Shown one piece after another: positions 36,144-45,373 of a stretch of DNA of 64,000 bases. The position numbers were made by a program, and so were the translations under genes. Below the pieces are notes generated by a model. It saw only the letters and a program-made list of their open reading frames with translations. It did no database searches and was not told the DNA's origin. The stretch lies in assembly GCF_030816155.1 (NCBI RefSeq), contig NZ_JAUSXR010000001.1:1302001-1366000 (forward strand). The letters are read 5' to 3'. Source of the DNA: Arthrobacter woluwensis. GTDB lineage: Bacteria; Actinomycetota; Actinomycetes; Actinomycetales; Micrococcaceae. The stretch's first letter is position 1. Each line of letters starts with the position of its first letter.

Positions 36144-37454
36144 GTGACCACTCCCACGACGAAGGAAACTGCCGTGAAGGCCGAGTTGACTGACGAGGAG
36201 AAGAAGAAGGCGCGCGCCGCCAAGGCTGCCGCCACACGCGCCGCGAATAAGGCCAAGAAGGAAGCCGAGGCCGCCGCCGGGCAGGATGACACCGCCCCCG
36301 CGACGCGCCGTCCGGCCGCCAAGAAGAGCGATGCCGCGCCGAAGGGCCGGGGCCGCAAGGCTGCCGGTTCCGAGCTGGATGAATCCTCGGACGCCGTGGA
36401 AGAAGAGCCCACTGAGGACGTGGAAGCGGATGCGGCCGAGACCGATGAGGCGACCGCCAAGCCCGCCGCCACCGGGAGCGGCTTCGTCTACTCCGACGCG
36501 AGCGATGACGATGCGCCCGTTCAGCAGGTCATGTCGGCCGGCGCCACGGCCGACCCGGTCAAGGACTACCTGAAGCAGATCGGCAAGGTGGCTCTCCTCA
36601 ACGCCGAGCAGGAGGTCGACCTCGCCCTCCGTATCGAGGCGGGCCTCTTCGCCGAGGAGAAGATCGCTGCCGAGGGGGACACCATGGACCCCAAGTACCG
36701 TCGCGAACTCGACTTCATCATCCACGACGGCAAGCGCGCCAAGAATCACCTCCTGGAGGCCAACCTCCGCCTGGTGGTCTCCCTGGCCAAGCGGTACACC
36801 GGTCGTGGCATGCTCTTCCTGGACCTGATCCAGGAAGGCAACCTGGGCCTCATCCGTGCCGTCGAGAAGTTCGACTACACCAAGGGCTTCAAGTTCTCCA
36901 CATACGCCACCTGGTGGATCCGTCAGGCCATCACCCGCGCCATGGCGGACCAGGCACGCACCATCCGCATCCCGGTGCACATGGTCGAGGTCATCAACAA
37001 GCTCGCCCGTGTGCAGCGTCAGATGCTGCAGGACCTCGGTCGCGAACCCACACCGGAGGAGCTGGCCAAGGAACTCGACATGACGCCTGAGAAGGTCGTC
37101 GAGGTCCAGAAGTACGGTCGCGAGCCCATCTCGCTGCACACGCCGCTGGGCGAGGACGGCGACTCTGAGTTCGGTGACCTGATCGAGGACTCCGAGGCCG
37201 TGGTTCCGGCCGATGCCGTGAGCTTCACCCTGCTCCAGGAGCAGCTTCACTCCGTGCTGGACACCCTGTCCGAGCGCGAGGCCGGTGTGGTGGCCATGCG
37301 CTTCGGCCTCACCGACGGACAGCCGAAGACTTTAGACGAAATCGGCAAGGTCTACGGTGTCACGCGTGAGCGTATCCGCCAGATCGAATCCAAGACGATG
37401 TCCAAGCTGCGTCACCCTTCGCGGTCGCAGGTCCTCCGGGATTACCTGGACTGA
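36144..37454 (+). CDS. sigA: RNA polymerase primary sigma factor
   Basis: Principal (group 1) sigma factor recognising -35/-10 promoters. The 436 residues begin with a Lys/Ala/Glu-rich N-terminal extension of about 125 residues. Then come region 1.2 ([16 protein letters not shown]), region 2 with [17 protein letters not shown] and [17 protein letters not shown], region 3, and region 4 with [20 protein letters not shown], the -35-binding helix-turn-helix. It starts with GTG. A strong terminator follows. Confidence 0.96.
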   Translation: MTTPTTKETAVKAELTDEEKKKARAAKAAATRAANKAKKEAEAAAGQDDTAPATRRPAAKKSDAAPKGRGRKAAGSELDESSDAVEEEPTEDVEADAAETDEATAKPAATGSGFVYSDASDDDAPVQQVMSAGATADPVKDYLKQIGKVALLNAEQEVDLALRIEAGLFAEEKIAAEGDTMDPKYRRELDFIIHDGKRAKNHLLEANLRLVVSLAKRYTGRGMLFLDLIQEGNLGLIRAVEKFDYTKGFKFSTYATWWIRQAITRAMADQARTIRIPVHMVEVINKLARVQRQMLQDLGREPTPEELAKELDMTPEKVVEVQKYGREPISLHTPLGEDGDSEFGDLIEDSEAVVPADAVSFTLLQEQLHSVLDTLSEREAGVVAMRFGLTDGQPKTLDEIGKVYGVTRERIRQIESKTMSKLRHPSRSQVLRDYLD

Positions 37455-37462
37455 GGTTCTTC

Positions 37463-37519
37463 CGGAAGTCCCCTCGTGGTCCCGGTCCATTCCGGGCCGG
37501 AACCACGAGGGGACTTCCG
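37463..37519. terminator. Terminator after sigA
   Basis: Perfect 18-bp arms at 37463-37480 and 37502-37519 enclose a loop with a further CCCGG/CCGGG pairing. The downstream gene starts 40 bp later with its own ribosome site. Confidence 0.75.
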
Positions 37520-37558
37520 CCGTTAACAGCACATGATGCCGAGTGAAGGAGCCATTCG

Positions 37559-38302
37559 TTGATCGGCCAGGCCACCCCCTTGCCCCAGACCTACAACTTC
37601 CGTGGGCTGGGCTCCCTGCCCGCAGGCGGACGGCTCACCAAGGAGGGTGTCTTCTTCCGTTCCGACGCCCTCCACCTGCTGAGCGATGAGGGCCGGAGCC
37701 TCCTGCGAGAGCTGAAGGTGGCAACCATCCTGGATCTCCGGGACGACGACGAAGTGCTGCACGCGCCCAGCGCGCTGACGGGTCTCGACGTCGAAGTGCT
37801 ACGCGGCAATGTCCTGGCCGGCGCTCTGGGCACCTCGCTGCAGAGCCTGCCGACGCTGCCGGGGCTGTACCGGATGATCCTGGCGCAAGGCGGCTCCGTG
37901 GCGGTGGGGCTCGCGCGCAGCGTGACGGCCAACGCTTCGCAGGGCCGCTCCACGCTGGTGCATTGCACGGCGGGCAAGGACCGCACCGGGGTCATGGTGG
38001 CCCTGCTGCTGGACGCGGTGGGGGTGGATCGCGAAGCGATCGTCGCCGATTACGCCGGCACCGAGGCGAATCTCGCGGGGGAGTGGCTCGAAGGGGTCAA
38101 GGCCCTCCTGGGCAAGATGGGGGTTCCGGTCAGTGAGCAGATCCTCGCGATCGCGGGAGGGAGCCCCGCCTCCGCCATGCTTGAGACCCTGGAACTGCTG
38201 GACGCTGACTTCGGGGGCGGAGCAGGCTATCTCACCCACCACGGACTCACCGCTGCGGAACTCGAGGCACTCCGGGCCGCTCTCCTGACGGGCAGCGTGT
38301 GA
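37559..38302 (+). CDS. Tyrosine-protein phosphatase (DSP/LMW-unrelated, MptpB-like)
   Basis: A 247-residue phosphatase with the P-loop HCTAGKDRTGVM near residue 138 (nucleophile Cys, Arg) and DLRDDDE near residue 60, like the mycobacterial PtpB/MptpB group acting on phosphotyrosine, phosphoserine or phosphoinositides. The start is TTG 37559, supported by AAGGAG at 37546-37551 with seven-base spacing. It is followed within 6 bp by the methyltransferase gene, probably as an operon. Confidence 0.87.
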   Translation: MIGQATPLPQTYNFRGLGSLPAGGRLTKEGVFFRSDALHLLSDEGRSLLRELKVATILDLRDDDEVLHAPSALTGLDVEVLRGNVLAGALGTSLQSLPTLPGLYRMILAQGGSVAVGLARSVTANASQGRSTLVHCTAGKDRTGVMVALLLDAVGVDREAIVADYAGTEANLAGEWLEGVKALLGKMGVPVSEQILAIAGGSPASAMLETLELLDADFGGGAGYLTHHGLTAAELEALRAALLTGSV

Positions 38303-38308
38303 GTTTCT

Positions 38309-39673
38309 GTGAATCTTATGAATCTTATGAACCCTGAGGGCATTCATCTGGCGTTGAGCCGCTGGCCCGACGTCGAGGCTGACAACCTCCAGGCCTTCGA
38401 CGGCGCGGATCGCCTGCTGCTCGAGCACGCCTCGGAGCAGCTGGACCGTCTGCAGGCGGAGGGGATCCATGACCCGGAGGTCGTGGTGATCGGCGACCGC
38501 TACGGCGCGATCAGTCTGCCTCTGCTCGCTCGTTCCACCGAGGGCGGGCCGGCGGCCGTTTCGCGGCTCCGGATCTGGCAGGACCTGGCCACGGGGGAAG
38601 CCGCCCTGGACGCCAACGCGGCGCGGCTCGGCATCACGGGATTCGTCAGGATCCACGACGACGAATCCTCGCCGGCGCTCTACGGCCCGGCGCTGCTCGC
38701 CGGGGCTCGCCTGGTGCTGTTGCGCCTGCCCAAGAATCTGGCGGAGCTCGCGGAACTGAGCGAAGCGATCGCGGAACACGCGCACCCCGACGTCGTGGTC
38801 CTGGCCGCAGGCATGGTCAAGCACATGACGCTGTCCATGAACGACGTGCTCGGCGCCGATTTCGCCTCCGTCACCGCGAGCCTGGCCAAGGGCAAGGCGC
38901 GTGTCCTGACGGCGACCCGGCCGCGTACTGACCAGTCCCGCGCCGACCGGCCTGTTGCCGACCAGCCCCGCGCCGTCGGTCCCGGAGAACCCGTGACGGC
39001 GCCGGACTCAGGCGTGGCGGCGGACCCGAACCCGGACACGAACCCAGGCCCGGACGCGACCGGGCACAGCACCAGCTCCTTCCCGGTGCGTGAATGGCAC
39101 GAGGGTCTCGGACGCGAAGGTGACCTGGCTCTCGAGGTGCACGCCCATGGGGCGGTGTTCGCGGGCGCGAAGGTGGACATCGGGACCCGGTTCCTGCTCG
39201 ATTTCCTGCCCCGCATGCCCGAGGTCGCCACGGCCATCGATCTCGGCTGCGGCTCCGGCGTGCTCGCCACGCTGCTGGCCGCGTCGCAGCCCGGGGTGCG
39301 GGTGGTCGCGAGCGACGTCTCGGCCGCCGCGGTGCGAAGCGCCCGCCTCACCGCCACGGCACACGGCGTGGGGGACCGGGTCCTCGCGGTCCACACGGAT
39401 GCGCTCGACGGGTTCCCGAGCGGATCGGCGGAACTGATCCTGCTCAACCCGCCGTTCCATCTGGGCCACAGCGTGCACGCGGGAGCGGCGCTCAAGCTCT
39501 TCCGCGCAGCCGCGGAGGTGCTCAGTCCAGGCGGTGAGCTCTGGACCGTGTGGAACAGCCATCTCGGATATCTTCCGGCTCTGGAGAAATACGTGGGCCC
39601 GACGGACATCGTGGGCCGGAACAGGAAGTTCACCGTCACACGGACCAGGCGCAACGTCGCGGAAACGGCATGA
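38309..39673 (+). CDS. Class I SAM-dependent methyltransferase (RsmC/RlmG-like)
   Basis: A 454-residue protein with a degenerate N-terminal half and a catalytic C-terminal half joined by a Pro/Asp-rich linker (about residues 205-255). The SAM motif IDLGCGSGVLAT is near residue 312 and the guanine-N2 methyltransferase motif LLNPPFHLG near 375. RsmC and RlmG methylate guanines in 16S or 23S rRNA; which target applies here is uncertain. The start lies in a 9-bp tandem repeat (aatcttatg) giving GTG 38309, ATG 38318 and ATG 38327 in the same frame. There is no clear ribosome site. Confidence 0.87.
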   Translation: MNLMNLMNPEGIHLALSRWPDVEADNLQAFDGADRLLLEHASEQLDRLQAEGIHDPEVVVIGDRYGAISLPLLARSTEGGPAAVSRLRIWQDLATGEAALDANAARLGITGFVRIHDDESSPALYGPALLAGARLVLLRLPKNLAELAELSEAIAEHAHPDVVVLAAGMVKHMTLSMNDVLGADFASVTASLAKGKARVLTATRPRTDQSRADRPVADQPRAVGPGEPVTAPDSGVAADPNPDTNPGPDATGHSTSSFPVREWHEGLGREGDLALEVHAHGAVFAGAKVDIGTRFLLDFLPRMPEVATAIDLGCGSGVLATLLAASQPGVRVVASDVSAAAVRSARLTATAHGVGDRVLAVHTDALDGFPSGSAELILLNPPFHLGHSVHAGAALKLFRAAAEVLSPGGELWTVWNSHLGYLPALEKYVGPTDIVGRNRKFTVTRTRRNVAETA

Positions 39674-39770
39674 TCGGGACTCAACAGTTCAGTTGCAGGT
39701 TCCGGGACCCTGCGGCTGGTAGCCTACGAGCAAACGCAAGTTGCCCTGCACTTTTCTTGAAGGAGAATGC

Positions 39771-41024
39771 GTGACTGAGCTCCGCACGCCCGCTTCGCGG
39801 CGCGGAACCAACCTACCCAAGATGGGCGACTTCAACCTGACGGTGATCCTCGACACCATTCGGCGGTCGCCCCATGGACTGAGCCGGGTTGAGCTTGCGG
39901 GTCTGGTCGGCCTTTCACCCCAGACGATCTCCAACATCTCTCGCCGTCTGCTGGATCAGGGACTCATCGTCGAGGCGGGCAAAGCCGGCGTGGGTCCGGG
40001 CAAGCCCCGCACCATCCTGCGCCTGAACCCCTCCGGCATGTACGCCGTGGGCGTGCATGTGGACCCGGCGGTCATCAGCTTCTCCGTCCTGGACCTGACG
40101 GGCAATGTGGTCCTGGACTCGAAGATCGACACCCCGGAGGCCGGCGAGCCGACCGCCGTCATGGCCGCGATCGTGTTCGAGGTCCAGCGTCTCATCGAGG
40201 AATCCGGGGTCGACGCCGCCAAACTCACGGGTCTCGGCGTCGCGGCGCCCGGTCCGATCGATCTCGACGCCGGAACCGTGGTCAACCCGCCGCTGCTGGA
40301 GGGCTGGACCCGTGTCCACCTGCGGGACGCGCTGAGCAAGGCCACCGGCCTTCCGGTGGTCCTGGACAAGGACGTCACGGCGGCCGCTGTGGCCGAGACC
40401 TGGGTCGCGGGTGACAACGCCTCCAGCAACTTCGGGGTCTTCTACATGGGCACCGGCATCGGCTGCGGACTCGTCCTCAACGACGAAGTGTTCCGCGGAG
40501 CGAGCGGCAACGCAGGGGAGATGGGCCACATCGTGGTCGACCCTGACGGCCCGCCGTGCGACTGCGGACTCAACGGCTGCGTGAAGTCGACCGTCATTCC
40601 TCGCGTCCTGGTGGACGCCGGGGCGAAGGCCGGTCTGGTTGAGCCTCTGGCGGAAGGCGACTCGAGCGTCGTCGTGCAGGAGCGCTTCAACAAGCTCTGC
40701 GATGCGGCCGACGGCGGGGACGAGGCCGCGATCGCGATCCTGGACCGCTCGGCGCTGCACCTCTCGCGTGCGGTCTCCGTGATCGCCAATGCCATGGACC
40801 TGGACCGCGTGGTGTTCGGCGGCCCGTTCTGGACAAGGCTCGCACCGTATTACCTCAACCGTGTTCCGGAGCAGGTGGCGCATGGCGCCGACGCTCGGGA
40901 CATCCATGTGCCTCAGGTCGTGGGCAGCCGCGTGGGCGAGGACGTCGGCGCCATCGGCGCGGCGTGCCTCGTCCTGGAGCACGCGCTGGCTCCTCGCTCG
41001 GAACGTTTGCTGCTGGGCGGCTGA
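39771..41024 (+). CDS. ROK family transcriptional regulator
   Basis: A 417-residue protein. An N-terminal winged HTH (residues 10-75; SRVELAGLVGLSPQTISNIS is the recognition region) is followed by a ROK sugar-kinase-like domain with GVAAPGP, YMGTGIGCGLVL and the zinc motif CDCGLNGC near residue 262. Such proteins usually repress sugar uptake or catabolism genes (NagC/XylR group). The start GTG 39771 has the good site AAGGAG five bases upstream. No sugar genes adjoin it, so its targets lie elsewhere or include itself. Confidence 0.9.
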   Translation: MTELRTPASRRGTNLPKMGDFNLTVILDTIRRSPHGLSRVELAGLVGLSPQTISNISRRLLDQGLIVEAGKAGVGPGKPRTILRLNPSGMYAVGVHVDPAVISFSVLDLTGNVVLDSKIDTPEAGEPTAVMAAIVFEVQRLIEESGVDAAKLTGLGVAAPGPIDLDAGTVVNPPLLEGWTRVHLRDALSKATGLPVVLDKDVTAAAVAETWVAGDNASSNFGVFYMGTGIGCGLVLNDEVFRGASGNAGEMGHIVVDPDGPPCDCGLNGCVKSTVIPRVLVDAGAKAGLVEPLAEGDSSVVVQERFNKLCDAADGGDEAAIAILDRSALHLSRAVSVIANAMDLDRVVFGGPFWTRLAPYYLNRVPEQVAHGADARDIHVPQVVGSRVGEDVGAIGAACLVLEHALAPRSERLLLGG

Positions 41025-41047
41025 GTCCGTCGAGAACTGACCTCCAG

Positions 41048-41083
41048 GCCGCGGCGCTGAACATTGTTCGGCGTCGCGGCTTT
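41048..41083 (+). terminator. Terminator after the ROK regulator
   Basis: 15-base arms at 41048-41062 and 41066-41080 pair fully with two G-U wobbles around a 3-base loop, followed by TTT. Confidence 0.75.
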
Positions 41084-41120
41084 CTGCTCCGTAAGATTGC
41101 GTCTTAATTCGATGATGCGT

Positions 41121-41150
41121 TTGCCGAGGCCGATCAGGCTCTCGTAGTGT
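41121..41150 (+). promoter_or_regulatory. Promoter of metF
   Basis: TTGCCG (41121-41126) and TAGTGT (41145-41150) are 18 bp apart. Transcription would start near 41157, giving a leader of about 154 nt before metF. Confidence 0.5.
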
Positions 41151-41156
41151 GGACAC

Positions 41157-41310
41157 ATCAGTTACCGCGGTAACGTGTCAGCGACCCTCTCATGGAGGGT
41201 GTGGGTGCCCCCATGTGGGCCTGACATTTGCACACGGCAACAGGCCAGGCGTCAGCATGCGCGCCGGTCTGCCGTGCCTCATCCATAACGCCAGACGTCG
41301 AGGATTGCAG
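41157..41310 (+). promoter_or_regulatory. Structured 5' leader of metF, candidate riboswitch or attenuator
   Basis: The leader opens with the perfect 14-bp palindrome GTTACCGCGGTAAC (41161-41174). TGTCAG (41177-41182) can pair with CTGACA (41221-41226), enclosing two mutually exclusive hairpins: ACCCTC/GAGGGT (41184-41200) and CATGGAGGG/CCCCCATG (41191-41215). Further stems follow (GCACACGGCA with TGCCGTGC). Alternative pairings are the hallmark of attenuation. I cannot match it to a known riboswitch class. Confidence 0.45.
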
Positions 41311-42261
41311 ATGTCCCCACCCAGCCTCATTGACCGACCCCTACAGCAGCAGGGCACGACGCCCGTCGCGCTGTCCTACGAACTGTTCCCTCCCCGCTCC
41401 CAGGCCGCCGAGGAAGTCCTCTGGGCCACCATCCGTGAGCTGGAGACCACCGCGCCGGACTACGTGTCCGTCACCTACGGAGCCAGCGGCTCCAACCATG
41501 ACACCGCACTGGACCTGGTGGCCCGCCTGCAGGAGGAGACCCTCCTGCGCCCGCTGGCCCATCTGACCTGTGTGGGGAACACGGCCGCCGAACTCGCCGG
41601 CATCGTGGCCCAGCTCCTGGACCACGGCGTACGCGGCATCCTGGCTCTGCGGGGTGACCTTCCCCGGGACGGCTCTCCGCTCCCCGAAGGTTCCCTGCAC
41701 TACGCCCAGGATCTGGTGGAGCTCATCCGCCGGGTGGAGCAGAGCCGTTCGGCCCTGCTCTGCGCCGGCAAGGTGGCCATCGGCGTGGCGGCTTATCCGA
41801 CGCGTCATCCGGAGTCACCCAGCGAGGCCCACGATGTGGAGGTGCTGCTGGCCAAGCAGCGCTCCGGCGCCGATTTCGCGATCACCCAGGTGTTCTTCCA
41901 CGCCCGGCAGTACGAGGACCTGCTCGTCCGTGCCCGCCGGGCCGGAGTGACCATCCCGATCATCCCGGGCGTCATGCCCCTGACGAGCCTCCGGCGCGTC
42001 ACCAGGCTGTCCGAGCTGTCCGGCGTCGCGCCCGATCCGGCGCTGATGCACGCGCTCGAGACGGCCGGCAGCGAGCTGGAGGCGCAGCGCATCGGCGTGG
42101 CCGCCACCGTGGAGCTGGCCAATGCGGCCCTGGATTCCGGGGCGCCCGGCCTGCATCTCTACACCTTCAATGAGCACCGCCATGCGCTGGACGTCCTGGA
42201 CCGGCTGAATCTGCCGCGTCCCAGCCGCCCGCTCCACGAGCGTGCCGCCCTGGCCTCCTGA
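41311..42261 (+). CDS. metF: Methylenetetrahydrofolate reductase
   Basis: Reduces 5,10-methylene-THF to 5-methyl-THF, the methyl donor of MetE. The 316 residues include SYELFPPRS (catalytic Glu region) near residue 22, VSVTYGASGS, HLTCVGNT, ILALRGDLPRDG, AAYPTRHPES, DFAITQVFF and PGVMPLTS, the usual MetF markers. I chose ATG 41311 (GAGGATTGCAG before it) rather than the ORF start at 41149, which would lie at the transcription start and has no family similarity. metE follows 90 bp downstream. Confidence 0.95.
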   Translation: MSPPSLIDRPLQQQGTTPVALSYELFPPRSQAAEEVLWATIRELETTAPDYVSVTYGASGSNHDTALDLVARLQEETLLRPLAHLTCVGNTAAELAGIVAQLLDHGVRGILALRGDLPRDGSPLPEGSLHYAQDLVELIRRVEQSRSALLCAGKVAIGVAAYPTRHPESPSEAHDVEVLLAKQRSGADFAITQVFFHARQYEDLLVRARRAGVTIPIIPGVMPLTSLRRVTRLSELSGVAPDPALMHALETAGSELEAQRIGVAATVELANAALDSGAPGLHLYTFNEHRHALDVLDRLNLPRPSRPLHERAALAS

Positions 42262-42301
42262 GGCCGTCCCTTCTTCACTTCGCCGGATCCGTCCGGCACC
42301 A

Positions 42302-42317
42302 CAGGGGATACCCCCTG
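42302..42317 (+). other. Small hairpin upstream of metE
   Basis: CAGGGG (42302-42307) pairs with CCCCTG (42312-42317) around a 4-base loop, preceded by a weaker GCCGGA/TCCGGC stem. It lies between metF and the metE ribosome site (AAAGGA) and may modulate metE expression. Confidence 0.35.
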
Positions 42318-42351
42318 CCCGAAAACCTGAACCGAACTCAAAGGATTCATC

Positions 42352-44676
42352 ATGACCGCACAGACCCCCTTCCCCGCAGCCAGCCTCCTCGGCTACCCGC
42401 GTATCGGCCGCCGTCGCGAACTCAAGAATGCCGTCGAAGCCTACTGGGCCGGGAAGATCGACGCCGCCGCGCTGGACGCCGCGGCCAAGGAGATCCAGCT
42501 GGGCAGCGCCCGCCGTCTGGTGGAGCTCGGCCTGGACGAGCCGGCCGCGGTGCCGGGCACCTTTTCCTACTACGACCAGGTGCTCGACGCCGCAGCTCAC
42601 CTGGGTGCCATTCCGGCCCGTTTCGGGAACCTCCTCACCGACGAGGGCGTCCTGGACATCGACGGCTACTTCACCCTGGCCCGCGGCTCCCGCGAGCAGC
42701 AGCCGCTCGAGATGACCAAGTGGTTCGACACCAACTACCACTACCTGGTCCCGGAGATCGGTCCGGAGACCGACTTCCGCCTGACGTCCTCCCGCGTGGT
42801 CGAGGAGTTCCAGTACGCTCTGGCGAACGGCATCGAGACCCGCCCGTACCTCGTGGGTCCGGTGACGTTCCTGCTGCTGTCGAAGGCGTCCGACGACGCC
42901 CCGGCCGGCTTCCAGCCTCTGTCGCGGCTCGAGGACGTCCTGCCCGTCTATGCCGAGCTGCTGGGCAAGCTCGCCGCCGCGGGCGCCGGCTGGGTCCAGC
43001 TCGACGAGCCCGCCCTCGTGGTCGACCAGGACATCCCGGCGGAGCAGCTCGATGCCGCGGTGACCCGCGCTTACGAGGTCCTCACCGCCGTCGCCGATCG
43101 CCCGCAGATCCTCGTCTCCACGCCGTACGGCTCGCTCGATGGTCAGCTGGGCGCCCTGGCGGCCAGCAGCATCGATGCCCTGCACCTGGACGTCTTCAAG
43201 GGCGCGGTGCCGTCCGAGGCCGCGCTGGCCGCCCTGGGCTCCAAGACGCTGGTCGCCGGCGTGGTGGACGGCCACAACATCTGGCGGAACGACCTGGCCG
43301 CCTCCGCGGCGGTTCTGGACGCTCTCAAGGCCTCGGCCGCTCGAGTGACCGTCTCCACATCCACCTCCACGCAGCACGTTCCCCACGACGTCGCCGAGGA
43401 GACCAAGCTCTCCGAGCAGCTGAAGTCCTGGCTCGCCTTCGCGGATCAGAAGGCAGTGGAGGTCAAGACCCTCGCGTCCTACCTGACCGACCCGGCAGCC
43501 GCGCAGGCTGCGATCGAGGCGGCTTCCGCCGTCATCGCCTCCCGCGCCACCGCCGAAGGCGTCCGCCGTGACGAGGTCCGGGCCCGCACCGCGGCGCTGA
43601 CGGGAGCCGACTTCAGCCGTTCCGAGTACGCGGTCCGTGAGGCCGCCCAGGAAGCCGCTCTGCAGCTGCCCGCCCTGCCCACCACCACCATCGGTTCGTT
43701 CCCGCAGACGTCCGAGATCCGCTCCGCCCGTGCCCGCAACATCAAGGGCGAGCTGAACGACGCTCAGTACGAGCAGCTCATGAAGGACGAGATCAAGCGC
43801 GTGGTCGACCTGCAGGAGGAGCTGGGCTACGACGTGCTGGTGCACGGCGAGCCGGAGCGTAACGACATGGTGCAGTACTTCGCGGAGAACCTGGACGGTT
43901 TCGACGTCACCGTGCACGGCTGGGTCCAGTCCTACGGCTCGCGCTGCACCCGCCCGTCCATCCTCTGGGGTGACGTGACCCGGTCGGCTCCCATCACGGT
44001 GGCCTGGGCCGAGTACGCCCAGTCGCTGACCGAGAAGCCCATGAAGGGCATGCTCACGGGCCCGGTCACGATCCTCGCGTGGTCGTTCGTCCGGGACGAC
44101 CAGCCGCTGGGGGAGACCGCCAACCAGTTGGCCCTCGCCCTGCGGGATGAGATCACCGATCTGGAGGCGGCCGGCATCAAGGTGGTCCAGGTGGACGAGC
44201 CCGCCCTGCGCGAGCTGCTGCCCCTGCGCAAGGCCGATCAGCCGGCGTACCTGAAGTGGTCCGTGGACTCCTTCCGTCTCGCGACGGCGGGTGCCCGGGA
44301 TGCCACGCAGATCCACACCCACCTCTGCTACTCCGAGTTCGGCGTCATCATCGACGCGATCGACGGCCTGGACGCGGACGTGACCTCGATCGAGGCGGCA
44401 CGCTCCCGCATGGAGGTCGTGCACGACCTCGAGTCCCACGGCTTCGGCCGCGGCGTCGGGCCGGGTGTCTACGACATCCACTCGCCGCGCGTGCCCGGTG
44501 AGGCCGAGGTGACGGAACTGCTCTCCACCGCGGTCAAGCACGTGCCGAGCCGCCAGCTCTGGGTCAACCCGGACTGCGGCCTGAAGACCCGCGGCTACGA
44601 GGAGACCGAGGCGTCGCTGCGCAACCTCGTGGAGGCTGCGAAGGCCGTCCGTGAGGATATCGGCGCGAGCGTCTGA
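42352..44676 (+). CDS. metE: Cobalamin-independent methionine synthase
   Basis: Transfers the methyl group of 5-methyl-THF polyglutamate to homocysteine to give methionine. The 774 residues form two TIM-barrel halves. Zinc ligands are visible in HTHLCYSEFG near residue 655 (His, Cys) and NPDCGLKTRGYEET near residue 740 (Cys). The N-terminal barrel begins with LLGYPRIGRRRELKNAVE. ATG 42352 follows AAAGGA. metF upstream supplies its substrate. Confidence 0.97.
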   Translation: MTAQTPFPAASLLGYPRIGRRRELKNAVEAYWAGKIDAAALDAAAKEIQLGSARRLVELGLDEPAAVPGTFSYYDQVLDAAAHLGAIPARFGNLLTDEGVLDIDGYFTLARGSREQQPLEMTKWFDTNYHYLVPEIGPETDFRLTSSRVVEEFQYALANGIETRPYLVGPVTFLLLSKASDDAPAGFQPLSRLEDVLPVYAELLGKLAAAGAGWVQLDEPALVVDQDIPAEQLDAAVTRAYEVLTAVADRPQILVSTPYGSLDGQLGALAASSIDALHLDVFKGAVPSEAALAALGSKTLVAGVVDGHNIWRNDLAASAAVLDALKASAARVTVSTSTSTQHVPHDVAEETKLSEQLKSWLAFADQKAVEVKTLASYLTDPAAAQAAIEAASAVIASRATAEGVRRDEVRARTAALTGADFSRSEYAVREAAQEAALQLPALPTTTIGSFPQTSEIRSARARNIKGELNDAQYEQLMKDEIKRVVDLQEELGYDVLVHGEPERNDMVQYFAENLDGFDVTVHGWVQSYGSRCTRPSILWGDVTRSAPITVAWAEYAQSLTEKPMKGMLTGPVTILAWSFVRDDQPLGETANQLALALRDEITDLEAAGIKVVQVDEPALRELLPLRKADQPAYLKWSVDSFRLATAGARDATQIHTHLCYSEFGVIIDAIDGLDADVTSIEAARSRMEVVHDLESHGFGRGVGPGVYDIHSPRVPGEAEVTELLSTAVKHVPSRQLWVNPDCGLKTRGYEETEASLRNLVEAAKAVREDIGASV

Positions 44677-44696
44677 CGCTCGACTTGCAACACCTC

Positions 44697-44753
44697 TGAC
44701 GCACGACGGCGGCGGGTCGCCCGGAAAGGGTGACCCGCCGCCGTCGTGCGTCA
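44697..44753. terminator. ACGACGGCGG-type hairpin after metE
   Basis: A perfect inverted repeat with 22-bp arms at 44697-44718 and 44732-44753, between convergent genes. It is the longest perfect member of the recurrent hairpin family. Confidence 0.8.
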
Positions 44754-44763
44754 GGGAGTGGGC

Positions 44764-45261
44764 TCACGCCCAGGTGATCTCGTCGTCCACCACGCCGTCC
44801 GCGTCCGCGGTGGCCACGAGCACTTCGTCACTGAAGTGCTCGCCCAGGCTGAAGTCCAGGACGAAGTAGCGTTCCGGCTGGTCGGGGAAGATCCCGACGT
44901 GTCCGAGCCTGAGGGCGCTGACGAAGCTCTGATCGTCCACCTCGTCGGTGGTGCCGAAGGTGGCCCAGCGTTTCTCCTGGTCGAGCCCCTTGCAGTGGAA
45001 GTGCCGGAACTCCTGGACCTGGCTGTCCTCCTGCCCCAGTTCCTCGCTGATCAGGTCCTTGATCTGATCCACCAGCTCGGGGAGGTAATGCAGCCGGTAA
45101 TCGGCTTTGTGCACGGAGGCCTGGTCCGGGCGCTCATGCGCGGCGAAGTTGAGCTCGATCTCCACGGGGACCCCGTGCACGGTGTGCCGGGTGGTGAAGC
45201 AGTGCGCCGTCCCGTGATTGAGTTCGAGTTCACCGAAATGCTCGCTGATGACCGTGCTCAT
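44764..45261 (-). CDS. Conserved protein of unknown function, DUF2004-like
   Basis: A 165-residue acidic soluble protein. The pattern (GVPVEIELNFAAHERPD early, a helix ELVDQIKDLISEELG, then LDFSLGEHFSDEVLVATADADG at the end) resembles DUF2004-type proteins, but this assignment is from memory of the pattern. No catalytic motif is visible. TATGTT (45273-45268) lies six bases before the ATG on this strand, so it is probably leaderless. It is convergent with metE. Confidence 0.7.
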   Translation of the reverse strand: MSTVISEHFGELELNHGTAHCFTTRHTVHGVPVEIELNFAAHERPDQASVHKADYRLHYLPELVDQIKDLISEELGQEDSQVQEFRHFHCKGLDQEKRWATFGTTDEVDDQSFVSALRLGHVGIFPDQPERYFVLDFSLGEHFSDEVLVATADADGVVDDEITWA

Positions 45262-45373
45262 GTGTTCAACATAGACCGGCCCGGCTCCGCTTTCCAGACT
45301 TGCCGCTTCGGCGTTTCCGGGTTACGTGCGCGCCCGGAACCGCCACGGGCCACACCCGGGGCCGGCCGGGGAT

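Noticed and set aside
41157..41310. SAM-IV, SAM-I or cobalamin riboswitch upstream of metF
   Set aside because: CAGCG and GGGTGCCCC segments recall SAM-IV, but the P1/P2 arrangement, the CCGGCAACC junction and the B12 box do not fit. Left as an unclassified leader.
41149..42261. Longer metF starting at 41149
   Set aside because: The extra 54 residues lie in the predicted leader RNA, begin at the -10 element and have no MetF similarity.
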